Source: Robiginitomaculum sp. (lineage in GTDB: Bacteria; Pseudomonadota; Alphaproteobacteria; Caulobacterales; Maricaulaceae). From it: a stretch of 45,835 nt of DNA. Below, piece after piece: positions 1-9,297 of the stretch. The notes beneath the pieces were generated by a model that did not search any database, had not been told where the DNA came from, and saw nothing but the letters and a program-made list of their open reading frames with translations. The stretch is from positions 1 through 45,835 of the forward strand of contig JAESTZ010000086.1 of the NCBI GenBank assembly GCA_016763315.1. Reading direction: 5' to 3'. A program made the translations under genes and the position numbers. Numbering within the stretch: the first letter of the stretch is position 1; the number at the start of each line of letters is the position of its first letter.

Positions 1-383
1 CCTTGTTTTGCACCTAATGGCAAAGGTGTGACTTTAAGTGAGGGTTATTTAGCAAAGATTACACCCTTATTCACCCTTGTTAGCAATCAACAGGCGGGGA
101 TAAGTTTCAAGAATACCCCCAATATCCACGCTTGCTATAATGGTCATGGAGCAGGTCATAAACTACCTGTTTGCGGCTCTTTGACATGGTGAATACGTAA
201 AACAACCATATGAAATATGGGTTTTGCCAAAGTAATGTTTTGGCAATTCGTAAAAACAATATTGTTTCTTGCTGGAATCTTTTGAAACTTATCCATTGGG
301 AAAAGTTTGTAAATTAGTCAAGGTGTTTTTAATTATCTGAATTTACTCAATTAAAATTCTTAGTTTAAGAAAATAGCGAATAA
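1..383. other. Intergenic left margin, no gene recognised
   Basis: About 380 AT-rich bases without a convincing coding frame. Several strings resemble degenerate DnaA boxes (TTATTCACC near 69-77, CTTATCCCC on the minus strand near 98-106, TTATCCATT near 291-299), but they are scattered and imperfect. I see no clear promoter or terminator. It most likely separates an unseen gene to the left from the zinc-finger gene. Confidence 0.35.
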
Positions 384-581
384 TTAGCTACGTCCGTTAT
401 CAGCTTTGGAGCCTTTAAGAATAAAATGCTTGGAGCAATAAAAGCACCATGCCTCGCCATCATCATTAAGGTCATAATAGACCTTTGGGTGGCCGGATAT
501 GCCACCATCACAAGCAACCCGTAAGCTCTCGACAATGGTATCCAGTGGTTTTCCGTGTGGCTTGTTGGATGTTTGGGTCAT
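384..581 (-). CDS. Zinc-finger domain-containing protein (zf-CHCC family)
   Basis: A 65-residue protein with the layout of the zf-CHCC family, the bacterial relatives of the mitochondrial complex I subunit NDUFS6: a Cys near residue 24, GHPKVYY with the zinc-ligand His, and CFYCSKHF with the last two Cys of the C-H-C-C set. The tail is short and basic. Such small proteins are very common in Alphaproteobacteria and are thought to bind one zinc ion; their exact role in free-living bacteria is not settled. It reads away from the ABC ATPase gene on the opposite strand, so the two probably have divergent promoters in the 580-650 gap. The family call is confident; any link to complex I assembly is inference from the eukaryotic homologue. 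Confidence 0.8.
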   Translation of the reverse strand: MTQTSNKPHGKPLDTIVESLRVACDGGISGHPKVYYDLNDDGEAWCFYCSKHFILKGSKADNGRS

Positions 582-648
582 TAATATAGCCTGTTAGCTT
601 GTAGATGCTGTTGATTGCGCATAGTTATGCAAGCGTGCCTGTCGGTCA

Positions 649-1641
649 ATGCGGGTTTTCATCTACAAGGATAATAAATTGCCTAAATTAGCTGAGAATT
701 TACCAGAGTTTGCTATTTCAGCATTTGATATGGAAAAAACCTACCCCGGGCAAAAAGGCTTACCGCCTAAACAGGCGTTAAAGGGTATTAGTCTCAATAT
801 ACCACGCGGGTCGATATTTGGTTTGCTAGGTCCAAATGGTGCTGGAAAGTCCACCTTGATCAATATCTTTGCCGGGTTAGTGCGAAAAACTGGCGGGCGC
901 GGCGAAATATGGGGTGTTGATATTGATAAAAATCCGCGACAAGCAAGAGCCGCCATCGGTGTCGTACCGCAAGAAATCAATATTGATCCGTTTTTTACCC
1001 CGGTTGAAAGCTTGGAATTTCAGGCAGGGTTTTACGGAGTACCAAAGCGCGAAAGACGATCTATGGAAATATTGCGAGCCATGGGTCTGGAAGATAAAGC
1101 CAAAGCCTATGTGCGAACTTTGTCCGGTGGTATGAAACGAAGACTGCTGATAGCCAAAGCATTAGTGCATTCACCTCCGGTTCTTGTACTGGACGAGCCG
1201 ACCGCCGGTGTTGACATAGAGTTACGCCGTCAGCTTTGGAACTATGTGCGCGAGCTAAATGCTAATGGTGTAACCATTGTGTTGACCACCCATTATCTCG
1301 AAGAAGCACAAGAACTTTGCGATACTATAGCGATCATAAACCATGGAGAAGTGGTGGCTTGCGAGGCCAAAGACAGTTTGATCAAACGGCTTGATCAAAA
1401 AACCTTGGTAATACAGCCGCAAAAAGAATTAAAGGAAGTTCCTGCGGCATTGTCAGGACTAGATGCTACATTGCACGCCGACGGTAGCTTGGTAATTCGT
1501 TACTCTACGGCCAAGCAAGGGGTAGGCGGGTTGATCGAGCAAGTACGTAGCTGTGGTATCAAAATCGACGATCTACAAACTAAGGAGCCGGGCCTGGAAG
1601 AAGTGTTTATCGAGCTTACCGGCAATAAAAGCGGCAAATGA
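649..1641 (+). CDS. ABC transporter ATP-binding protein (ABC-2 / YadG type)
   Basis: Cytoplasmic ATPase subunit of an ABC-2 type exporter. Walker A GLLGPNGAGKST at about residues 58-69, Q-loop, signature LSGGMKRRL near 158, Walker B VLVLDEPTAGVD near 175, and the switch His in TTHYLEEAQ. The roughly 90 residues after the nucleotide-binding domain match the accessory C-terminal domain of the YadG/CcmA-like group. No permease follows, because the tRNA and the island come next; the partner may lie elsewhere or have been separated by the insertion. The ATG at 649 has no visible ribosome-binding site. An in-frame TTG at 679 has AAGGA about 8 bases upstream and may be the true start. Substrate unknown. 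Confidence 0.88.
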   Translation: MRVFIYKDNKLPKLAENLPEFAISAFDMEKTYPGQKGLPPKQALKGISLNIPRGSIFGLLGPNGAGKSTLINIFAGLVRKTGGRGEIWGVDIDKNPRQARAAIGVVPQEINIDPFFTPVESLEFQAGFYGVPKRERRSMEILRAMGLEDKAKAYVRTLSGGMKRRLLIAKALVHSPPVLVLDEPTAGVDIELRRQLWNYVRELNANGVTIVLTTHYLEEAQELCDTIAIINHGEVVACEAKDSLIKRLDQKTLVIQPQKELKEVPAALSGLDATLHADGSLVIRYSTAKQGVGGLIEQVRSCGIKIDDLQTKEPGLEEVFIELTGNKSGK

Positions 1642-1681
1642 GAAGGTTTGGATAGTCAATATTTTCGCATTTGCCCCGTTG

Positions 1682-3314
<1,633 letters not shown>

Positions 3315-3328
<14 letters not shown>

Positions 3329-3611
3329 TGGTTGCATCCTCACATTCTATCACAGGCACAGGCTCTTCGTTCGAATTTTCAAACTCTGCAACAAGCTTAT
3401 TCACAGGGTCAAGGCCATATCCCAGATTAACGAAGCTTTTCATGATAATGAAAAGTGATTCCAAGAGTTCAATTTTTTCTGCCTCTGAAAGACTTTTATA
3501 GCTTTCATCTTTCAAGCAATCCATATAATCATGTGCTTGTGGTGCACTGGTTTGTGTCAGTTTGTCTTCTGTATCGGCAAATGCCCCGGACAGGTCTTGC
3601 TTGTCCCTCAT
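3315..3611 (-). CDS. Hypothetical acidic protein upstream of the recombinase
   Basis: A 98-residue acidic protein with no recognised domain. A predicted helical stretch (LSEAEKIELLESLFIIMKS, around residues 41-59) dominates its middle, and the C-terminal quarter is Glu-rich. Its 3' end overlaps the start of the recombinase gene by about 14 bases, so the two are probably translationally coupled; a regulatory or directionality role is possible only by position. No helix-turn-helix motif is evident. Overlap and codon pattern make it likely to be real. Confidence 0.6.
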
Positions 3612-3714
3612 ATTACCCTCATTTTATCATCTCTAGGATGAGTTATCGTTATATTTCCAGTTTAACATAATTGGTTGAAATATTTCAAATTCATCAACTA
3701 TAGGTTGATTTTTA

Positions 3715-4017
3715 TTACCTCTCATAATCTTGAGCTTTATTATTAAATCCTGCCTTAGAGCGGTCTTTATGGATGCTTTTTAGGTGGTCGCGCTCCAACA
3801 TATCGCGGGAGGATTGCAGGCGATATTGTAGCTCGGTGATGCGCATCTCGGCCAGCCGGTTAACGGTTTGATTAACACTTACGGCTTCCCACGCATTTGG
3901 GGTGAGCTGTGGCTCTGGCTTTGGGGTGGGGCGCGCGTCCAGCCGCGCATCCAGCTCAGCCTTGGTGGTGATGGGCTGGTGGGTAGTATTCGCTGCGCCG
4001 TTGAAGCTCTCGCTCAT
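3715..4017 (-). CDS. Hypothetical protein, last gene of the coupling-protein cluster
   Basis: A 100-residue hydrophilic protein. The first half is Pro/Thr-rich and probably disordered (LDARPTPKPEPQLTP); the second half is charged and helical (VNRLAEMRITELQYRLQSSR). It has no signal peptide and no recognised family. Its start overlaps the stop of the upstream gene (ATGA type, 4014-4017), so it belongs to the same minus-strand unit as the VirD4-like ATPase. Helper proteins of this kind are common beside mobilization ATPases, but the function is unknown. Confidence 0.6.
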   Translation of the reverse strand: MSESFNGAANTTHQPITTKAELDARLDARPTPKPEPQLTPNAWEAVSVNQTVNRLAEMRITELQYRLQSSRDMLERDHLKSIHKDRSKAGFNNKAQDYER

Positions 4018-4328
4018 TCACCATGCCCCCGATCTTGGTCTGTGCGAGCAGATACTTCATTGTTGCGTTTGGCATCAAGGCGCTCACGAGGAGTGCGCAA
4101 GGTAATGCGTCCATCCACGGGTAGAGAGTCCAGTTGCAAATTAAAGCCCTGTTTGTCCTTATGCTCAAAGGCCGAGCCAACGCGGTTGAAATAGCTTTGA
4201 CCCTCATTGCCTTGGCGTACCGTGTAAGCAATGTGGCTGGGGCGGGATGGTTCTGATTTGCTCTGTTCCTGCGCTTGTTCCTGTTCTGGTGGTGCAGCTT
4301 GCGGCGTGGTTTGCTTTTCATCACTCAT
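4014..4328 (-). CDS. Hypothetical protein beside the VirD4-like ATPase
   Basis: A 104-residue soluble protein with a Gln/Glu/Pro-rich N-terminal third, probably disordered, followed by a compact core with YTVRQGNEGQSYFNRVGSAF and DGRITLRTPRERLD. The core resembles small conserved proteins found beside conjugation genes on alphaproteobacterial plasmids, but I cannot name the family with confidence. It sits 16 bases after the coupling-protein gene and overlaps the next gene by 4 bases, consistent with one transcript. No catalytic motif is visible. Confidence 0.6.
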   Translation of the reverse strand: MSDEKQTTPQAAPPEQEQAQEQSKSEPSRPSHIAYTVRQGNEGQSYFNRVGSAFEHKDKQGFNLQLDSLPVDGRITLRTPRERLDAKRNNEVSARTDQDRGHGE

Positions 4329-4344
4329 GAGGTTTTCCTTTGAA

Positions 4345-5964
4345 TTAGAGTGGATAACCTGCCAAGTGTAGCGTAGTGCCAGTGCTGTATTGGGGGAAAT
4401 GGCGCATGTTTTGTGGGACGGAGCCGCGTGTCACGGGCACAGTTTTCATGCCAAAGCGCCCGCGCACAGTCAGGCGATCCAGTGGCGGATGATATGGGTT
4501 GGGCAGATATTTGCCCGCCATGAAGCGCTGCTCATAATAGGCGTGCTTGCCGACCAGAAACGGGCGCAGCCCCAGCCCGGATACAAACACGATGGCTTGG
4601 GTTTCCGGCAGGTTGAGCACCTCATCCACGGACAGGAGCGCGCGGGCTTGCTTGGTGCGGGTGTTGGCGGCGCGGTTGAGCTGTGCATACTCATGGGCAA
4701 GCGTATAAGGATCACCACCCAGCAATACGCACCGGGCCAGATCGCGCTTTTGAAACTGCGCGGCATCACGGGCAAGGGTATCGTCATATTCAAGCGTTTG
4801 TGTGCCGAGCATCTGGCTGACCAGCTCTGCGGTTTGTGCATCGCGCACCCCAAACCAGATACGGGTTTGCGCCGAGCCGATCAGTGTTTGCAATCCGGCA
4901 TGACCGTAATGCGCCACCACTTGCCCGCTATCTTGGAACAAGGCCAATGTGCGCACACCAGCTCCGCGCCCGTAAGTGAATCCGCGCATCAAAAACTCCG
5001 CCCGGCCCAATTGCCCGGCTTCATCAATCACCATCAGGATTTGCCGCGCTTGGGGCTTGCGGGATTTATACAGCATCGCCGTGGTGAACATTACCCGCAA
5101 TATTGGCGACCAAAGCTTTAGATATTCCGCCGGGATGTTCAGAAAGATTTTGCAAATTCGTTCAGGATCAGTGAGCGCAGACAATGAGAAATCACCACCT
5201 TCCAGCGAGCGCAACAATGCCGGATCAGACAAAAAGGAAAGATTGGCGTAAATGCTGCCCATGATTGCGCCGAACTCGCGCGGGCTGTCTTGCTGTTTGG
5301 TGAGCGCTTCGGCGGCCATACGCCGGATATCGGCAAACCTTGAGGACAGCATAAATTCTAACTGATCTGCCCAAGTCCTTGGGTTGCTCTCAATGGCGTT
5401 GATAATCCGATACAATGCTGGAAACGACACAACGCCGGTTTGCTCCACACGGGCTTTTAGGATTGCGCCCACCCATTCACGGGCGCGCTGCTCAAAATAC
5501 TGCCCCGAAGTAGATCCAGAAAGCGGGATTAACCCCTCAGCAATGAAGCCCACATCCGCATGGAAGGTGGGCGCGGCCAAACTCAGTATATCCAGTGGAT
5601 TGACGCTGTGCTGTGGCAGCCAATCGCCAATGCCTATGGGATTCCAGTAAAACCCGTATTCGTTATTCTTGGCCTGCGTGTTAAATGAAATCGCGCCTAG
5701 CTCGCCTCTGGGATCAAGGGTAATCATCGGCACGCCAGTGCTGTCGCAGACCACATAGCCTAGAAAGTCACGGGTCTTGCCGGAGCCGCTGCCACCGAAT
5801 AATATCACTGGCGCGTCCGATACCAGCCTGATCTGGCGCTTACCAGCAAAACCCAGATGCAGGCCGCCACCAGCAAACAATCCAGCGCGGCGTAAACTGC
5901 TCTCATCGGCCCAATCCGCACTACCAAAACGCAATTCTTCGTGGTTGAAATGATCTTCGTTCAT
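4345..5964 (-). CDS. VirD4/TraG-like coupling ATPase (type IV secretory DNA transfer)
   Basis: A 539-residue ATPase of the T4SS coupling-protein family, which passes relaxosome-bound DNA to a conjugation channel. Walker A is ILFGGSGSGKT (about residues 54-64), followed by the DPRGELGA strand; Walker B is LMVIDEAGQLG (about 310-320), with an Arg-rich AAA-like region after it. The N-terminus lacks the pair of transmembrane helices usual in VirD4; the residues before Walker A are soluble. Two small membrane proteins are encoded just upstream on the same strand and might supply the anchor, but that is inference. No VirB genes occur in the window, so transfer would depend on another element's channel. 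The relaxase that could use it is at 30710-31978. Confidence 0.88.
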   Translation of the reverse strand: MNEDHFNHEELRFGSADWADESSLRRAGLFAGGGLHLGFAGKRQIRLVSDAPVILFGGSGSGKTRDFLGYVVCDSTGVPMITLDPRGELGAISFNTQAKNNEYGFYWNPIGIGDWLPQHSVNPLDILSLAAPTFHADVGFIAEGLIPLSGSTSGQYFEQRAREWVGAILKARVEQTGVVSFPALYRIINAIESNPRTWADQLEFMLSSRFADIRRMAAEALTKQQDSPREFGAIMGSIYANLSFLSDPALLRSLEGGDFSLSALTDPERICKIFLNIPAEYLKLWSPILRVMFTTAMLYKSRKPQARQILMVIDEAGQLGRAEFLMRGFTYGRGAGVRTLALFQDSGQVVAHYGHAGLQTLIGSAQTRIWFGVRDAQTAELVSQMLGTQTLEYDDTLARDAAQFQKRDLARCVLLGGDPYTLAHEYAQLNRAANTRTKQARALLSVDEVLNLPETQAIVFVSGLGLRPFLVGKHAYYEQRFMAGKYLPNPYHPPLDRLTVRGRFGMKTVPVTRGSVPQNMRHFPQYSTGTTLHLAGYPL

Positions 5965-5979
5965 AAAGCTTCTCTAAAG

Positions 5980-6003
5980 AAAAAAGGGAGGCCGAAGCCT
6001 CCC
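5980..6003 (-). terminator. Rho-independent terminator between the small membrane gene and the coupling ATPase gene
   Basis: On the minus strand a perfect 7-bp GC-rich stem (GGGAGGC / GCCTCCC) closes a TTCG tetraloop and runs straight into six T residues. It lies downstream of the 6019-6222 gene and 16 bases before the coupling-protein start, so it should limit read-through into that gene or attenuate it. Confidence 0.88.
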
Positions 6004-6018
6004 AAAGTTTGAGTTTTA

Positions 6019-6222
6019 TTAAAAAGTGATTTGATCTTTGTCAGGAATTTTACTGGCCAGCACGATAATCCCGATGCTGATCCCCGCGATAATTAACCCG
6101 AAGCCAGCATCGCCATTGGCAAAACCTGCAACAGAAAGTATCAGCCCAATAACGCCGACACCGGTCAGAAAGCTTTTGAATCCACCTTCTACTTTTTTGT
6201 GTTTTCCTCTTTTAACAGTCAT
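6019..6222 (-). CDS. Small membrane protein with two transmembrane segments
   Basis: A 67-residue protein with a basic N-terminus (TVKRGKHKKVEGG), two hydrophobic helices separated by a short NGDAGFG turn, and a charged tail (ASKIPDKDQITF). I chose the ATG at 6222 because AAGGAG lies 6 bases upstream; the longer frame has no such site. It sits between another membrane protein and the coupling ATPase, and a terminator follows it directly. Family unknown. A membrane anchor or entry-exclusion-like role would fit the neighbourhood but is not shown by sequence. Confidence 0.65.
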   Translation of the reverse strand: MTVKRGKHKKVEGGFKSFLTGVGVIGLILSVAGFANGDAGFGLIIAGISIGIIVLASKIPDKDQITF

Positions 6223-6243
6223 GTTTATCTCCTTCATGATTGA

Positions 6244-6708
6244 TCAGAAAAGACGCGCCGCAAGAGCTAGACCGCCTAGCGTAATCGCCGTGGCCAGTGA
6301 TGCCCGCGCAAACGCAAATACAGTCAGAGCCACAATCACCGCCCACAAAATGGCCGTAATGTCAGCCATCGCCGCGCCATATTGCGAAACGGCAAAATTA
6401 GTCACCGGCCCGACCGAGAATTTATAAATCGGCCCCGTGGCAAAAAAGGCTGCGGCAAAAGCCAGCACATTGGCTAGCAAAGACACCGAGGACGTAAACA
6501 CGCCCTTGGCCGCTTCTTTTTGAGTGTTGTTTTTACCAAGCATAGTGCGCCTCATCTTTTCCAACACCGCCGGAATTGGCGATGTCATGGGCAACCATAC
6601 GCATAGGTCAGGTCGGGCTTGGGGGAAGCGGAGGCGAATAAGCCGCACAAAATTGCGGGGCTTGTCTTGGGTATATGGATATTCATTATGGTTTTGGATC
6701 ATTGTCAT
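6244..6708 (-). CDS. Membrane protein, hypothetical (mobilization cluster)
   Basis: A protein of about 154 residues. The N-terminal half is soluble and Arg/Pro-rich; the second half has two long hydrophobic segments (FTSSVSLLANVLAFAAAFFA, then a helix around WAVIVALTVFAFA) and a hydrophobic C-terminus (GGLALAARLF). The start is uncertain: the open frame extends further upstream, but that stretch overlaps the preceding gene, and an ATG at 6708 (or 6702) leaves only a short overlap. Neighbours on both sides point to a membrane component of the transfer module. No family recognised. Confidence 0.55.
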   Translation of the reverse strand: MTMIQNHNEYPYTQDKPRNFVRLIRLRFPQARPDLCVWLPMTSPIPAVLEKMRRTMLGKNNTQKEAAKGVFTSSVSLLANVLAFAAAFFATGPIYKFSVGPVTNFAVSQYGAAMADITAILWAVIVALTVFAFARASLATAITLGGLALAARLF

Positions 6709-7162
6709 TGGCAGCGCGTATGCCCCACATTTGTACGTCTTGCCACCATATCGCCCGCGCCAGTGATGCAATCACAATGAAGCGTTGCTGCCCAATGCCG
6801 TGAAGCTGTGCATTTACACGATCATCCCACGCCCGCCCAAAATTATAGGCAACCCAGTCAAGAATACTTTCTCGCATCACCGCACCTCGCCCGGCATCAA
6901 TATCCGCATCCGGCACTTCAAAAACGTGGATGGGCAAATCAATTTTGCCCCACGCCCCATTGCGAAAATCACCTTCCATCAGCGAAACCGTGTTCAGCAA
7001 TCTGTCCAGCAAAGTGCCGGGCGTGATGTTATGGCGCACCATGCGACCGTGAATAAAATTACGCGCATCAATCACGAAATGCGGATTACGTAATTCATCC
7101 GGTGTCACCACCAGCCAACGGCGGCAAAATTTCTGCGCAAAACAAGCGGGGCAATGAGTCAT
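6686..7162 (-). CDS. Hypothetical cysteine-containing protein
   Basis: A 158-residue soluble protein that begins with a Cys cluster (MTHCPACFAQKFC), perhaps a small metal site, followed by a mixed alpha/beta body (PHFVIDARNFIHGR, LPIHVFEVPDADI). The ATG at 7162 is chosen because GGAGG lies about 9 bases upstream; the longer frame lacks one. It overlaps the next membrane-protein gene slightly and appears to head the minus-strand cluster that ends with the coupling protein. I do not recognise the family. Confidence 0.6.
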   Translation of the reverse strand: MTHCPACFAQKFCRRWLVVTPDELRNPHFVIDARNFIHGRMVRHNITPGTLLDRLLNTVSLMEGDFRNGAWGKIDLPIHVFEVPDADIDAGRGAVMRESILDWVAYNFGRAWDDRVNAQLHGIGQQRFIVIASLARAIWWQDVQMWGIRAANDNDPKP

Positions 7163-7275
7163 CTGAAAAACCTCCAAATTAAGATTCAAGAGGTTTTGTA
7201 ATCTGCACATGTAAGGCGAGCTGTCATCAAGTCTGCATAGTTCTTGTCAAGTTTGACGTACCTATGTAATCCAGT

Positions 7276-7929
7276 GTGAGAGCGAAGTTTGGTCAAGGGA
7301 TGAGCGTGCCGCGCAAATACTGGCAACAGAAAAATCGTTATTGCTGGAACAGCAATTTGGACGAAGAGATGTTTTTGTGCCTTGTGAAGCTGTATTGCAA
7401 AGGACATTCTTGCTCAAAAGCGGCAAGGGTCATTCAGAGATACGCACGGGTGAAGCAGACCAGAACCATAAGCCGCCAAACCATCAATCGGTATTTTCTG
7501 TTATTTGGGGATTATCTTTACGCAAAACTGCCACGGAAATATCAGTTCGCCCATGTGAAGTTAGAGGGCGGGGAGGCGTTTGCCGGTGTAGAAATCCCTG
7601 AAGAATACACCATACAGCTTATCATTATGGCTCTGCACCAAGCTCTATACGGTAAGTTGGATTATCGTGATCAGATAAATAAAATCCTGATCAGCAGCGC
7701 CACACCTGAAAGCTACGCCCAACTGGTGAAACTCTCAAAATCAAAACGCGGCATTCCTATCACCGCTTTTATCACTCATTTTACGTTATGTTTGTGGCTC
7801 ATGCTGGTCAAAACCACCCATCCGGATCAAGACCCATCAACGGCCTTGTTCGAGATGATGATAGCGTTTTTTGAAGAAGCACCCATCGGTACGTTTGAGC
7901 TAAGGAGTATTAGGTTGGTTAGAAATTGA
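7276..7929 (+). CDS. Hypothetical protein with a transposase-like HTH N-terminus
   Basis: A 217-residue protein. The first 75 residues are rich in Lys/Arg/Tyr/Cys and include KAARVIQRYARVKQTRTISRQTINRY, which looks like a helix-turn-helix of the kind seen in insertion-sequence proteins; the rest is helical and ends with a hydrophobic stretch around FITHFTLCLWLMLV. The start is uncertain: the GTG at 7276 has no clear ribosome-binding site, and an ATG at 7300 has AAGGG too close. It is divergent from the gene at 7162 and convergent with the resolvase. There is no DDE triad, so it is not a complete transposase. Confidence 0.5.
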   Translation: MRAKFGQGMSVPRKYWQQKNRYCWNSNLDEEMFLCLVKLYCKGHSCSKAARVIQRYARVKQTRTISRQTINRYFLLFGDYLYAKLPRKYQFAHVKLEGGEAFAGVEIPEEYTIQLIIMALHQALYGKLDYRDQINKILISSATPESYAQLVKLSKSKRGIPITAFITHFTLCLWLMLVKTTHPDQDPSTALFEMMIAFFEEAPIGTFELRSIRLVRN

Positions 7930-7939
7930 CATGTTTCCG

Positions 7940-8458
7940 TTAGCTGCACACCAACAATTTTGCTTGGTCACGCTGCGCCTGTGCTCTTGAATCTAGGGCA
8001 TCACGCTCGCTCAGCTTCTTCGGCCTGCCAAGCTTCACACCACGCGCCCGCGCTGCCGCAAGCCCCTCCTTAGTTCGCCGTGAAATGATCCGCCGCTCAA
8101 ATTGTGCAAGTGCTGCCAAAATACCAAACACCACTTCGCCAAATTCGGTTGATAAATCGAGATTAAGGCTGAGAATTTTCAGATTAACGCCCCGCGCTTT
8201 TAGCGCCTCCATCGTTAGCAATGCATCTATTGTGCTGCGAAACGCGCGATCAAGATCGAGCACTACCAGCGCATCCCCCGTTTTCAACCCTTTCAAGGCG
8301 CGCTCAAACACGGGGCGGGATTTGGCCGCGCCTGATATTTTCTCCACATACACCTTATCGCAAACAGCCATTAAGCGATCAGTCTGCCGTGCCTCATTCA
8401 TTCCCGACTGGGAAACCCGCGCATAGCCTATGCTACGGCCATTTTCACTATTTTTCAT
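7940..8458 (-). CDS. Small serine recombinase (resolvase/invertase family), shortened C-terminus
   Basis: A 172-residue protein of the Tn3 resolvase/Pin invertase family. It shows IGYARVSQSG with the catalytic Ser, LVVLDLDRAFRS with the Arg pair, the EFGEVVFGILAALAQFERR E-helix region and GLAAARARGVKLGRPKK at the hinge to the DNA-binding domain. After the hinge only about 20 residues remain (ending DQAKLLVCS), so the usual C-terminal helix-turn-helix is missing or replaced. Either the gene is 3'-truncated and only partly functional, or it binds DNA differently. It is separate from the large integrase and could have acted in dimer resolution or inversion within the island. Confidence 0.85.
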   Translation of the reverse strand: MKNSENGRSIGYARVSQSGMNEARQTDRLMAVCDKVYVEKISGAAKSRPVFERALKGLKTGDALVVLDLDRAFRSTIDALLTMEALKARGVNLKILSLNLDLSTEFGEVVFGILAALAQFERRIISRRTKEGLAAARARGVKLGRPKKLSERDALDSRAQAQRDQAKLLVCS

Positions 8459-8544
8459 ATCTTCAACCTTGCCTTTCCAAAAACGATCGATTTTGAAATG
8501 GGCTAAAATCAGCGCCCGATTTCGTCACAATTTTTGCTAAACCC

Positions 8545-9297
8545 TTGTACATATTGTGCCTTATTTTTTCCATATTCATGGGCGAGTACCGCCTTCATAA
8601 AGGATCCTTTTTGCACGCATCCGGCGCAAGCAACAATCAGCCAAAACTTGCTTTTATCCCGTACTTTTGTTACCGTAGCGCTGGCTGTAAAAATGATCAC
8701 AACCAAGAGATTGAAACTTTATTGCACGGCAATATTAGTCCAAGGGCAGACGATAAAAGCTCAAACCAAGGGTTCTCAAGGCTTTCAGGCGCTTTTAGCG
8801 GCGCACGTGGCGCGATTCTTGGTGCAACATTATTGTTTTCTTCAGCGGCCTGCGCGCAGGAAGGCCCGAATAATCAGACGCCGCCCACACCGGCGGCGGT
8901 GAGCACGACAGCCGCGCCAATAACGCAAGTAGCATCAACAACGACTGCGCCGGCACCTGTATCAATAAGAAACCCTTACATCTCGGCTTGCGATGAAATT
9001 TCTGAACAAGAATACAAAAGGGCATGCATGGATGCCGCGCATGGCACGGTGGTTATTTTAAGGAACCCGAATGAAGTATCTAACATTGTGAAGGTGGCTT
9101 TCTCAGAAGCAATCAACGAAAGATATGGCGGCGATATTCCTATTGAGTTCCGCGATACGGATGGCCCGACGACGATGTTTATGTTTGATAAAAGCGGACA
9201 AATCGATCAGAGAGGCTTGGTCAATGGAAGCCTTTTGTACGTAATTGGAGAGATATATCCTACAAAGATACGTGGCATCGATTTAGCTGCAGGCTAG
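8545..9297 (+). CDS. Putative secreted protein or lipoprotein, hypothetical
   Basis: An open frame of up to 250 codons whose true start is unclear. Around residues 82-105 there is a signal-like hydrophobic run (GAILGATLLFSSAACAQ) that could end in a signal peptidase I site (ACA|Q) or a weak lipobox (SAAC). A Thr/Ala/Pro-rich linker follows (about 106-140), then a compact domain with two Cys (ISACDEISEQEYKRACMDAA) that may form a disulphide. The stretch before the hydrophobic run looks non-coding, so translation probably begins at an internal codon such as TTG near 8721. It converges with the next gene with a 4-base overlap. Family unknown. Confidence 0.5.
   Translation: MYILCLIFSIFMGEYRLHKGSFLHASGASNNQPKLAFIPYFCYRSAGCKNDHNQEIETLLHGNISPRADDKSSNQGFSRLSGAFSGARGAILGATLLFSSAACAQEGPNNQTPPTPAAVSTTAAPITQVASTTTAPAPVSIRNPYISACDEISEQEYKRACMDAAHGTVVILRNPNEVSNIVKVAFSEAINERYGGDIPIEFRDTDGPTTMFMFDKSGQIDQRGLVNGSLLYVIGEIYPTKIRGIDLAAG

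Noticed and set aside
1-383. A replication origin at the left margin
   Set aside because: DnaA-like strings are few, imperfect and irregular, and there is no typical origin gene beside them.
4390-5121. A 243-codon plus-strand open frame
   Set aside because: It is antisense to the coupling ATPase, whose motifs are clear, and its translation has no recognisable domain.
8509-8706. A minus-strand frame of 65 codons beside the resolvase
   Set aside because: The lower part (from ATG near 8599) has an AAGGA upstream and looks slightly coding, but with only 29 residues and overlap with the secreted-protein frame I could not support it.
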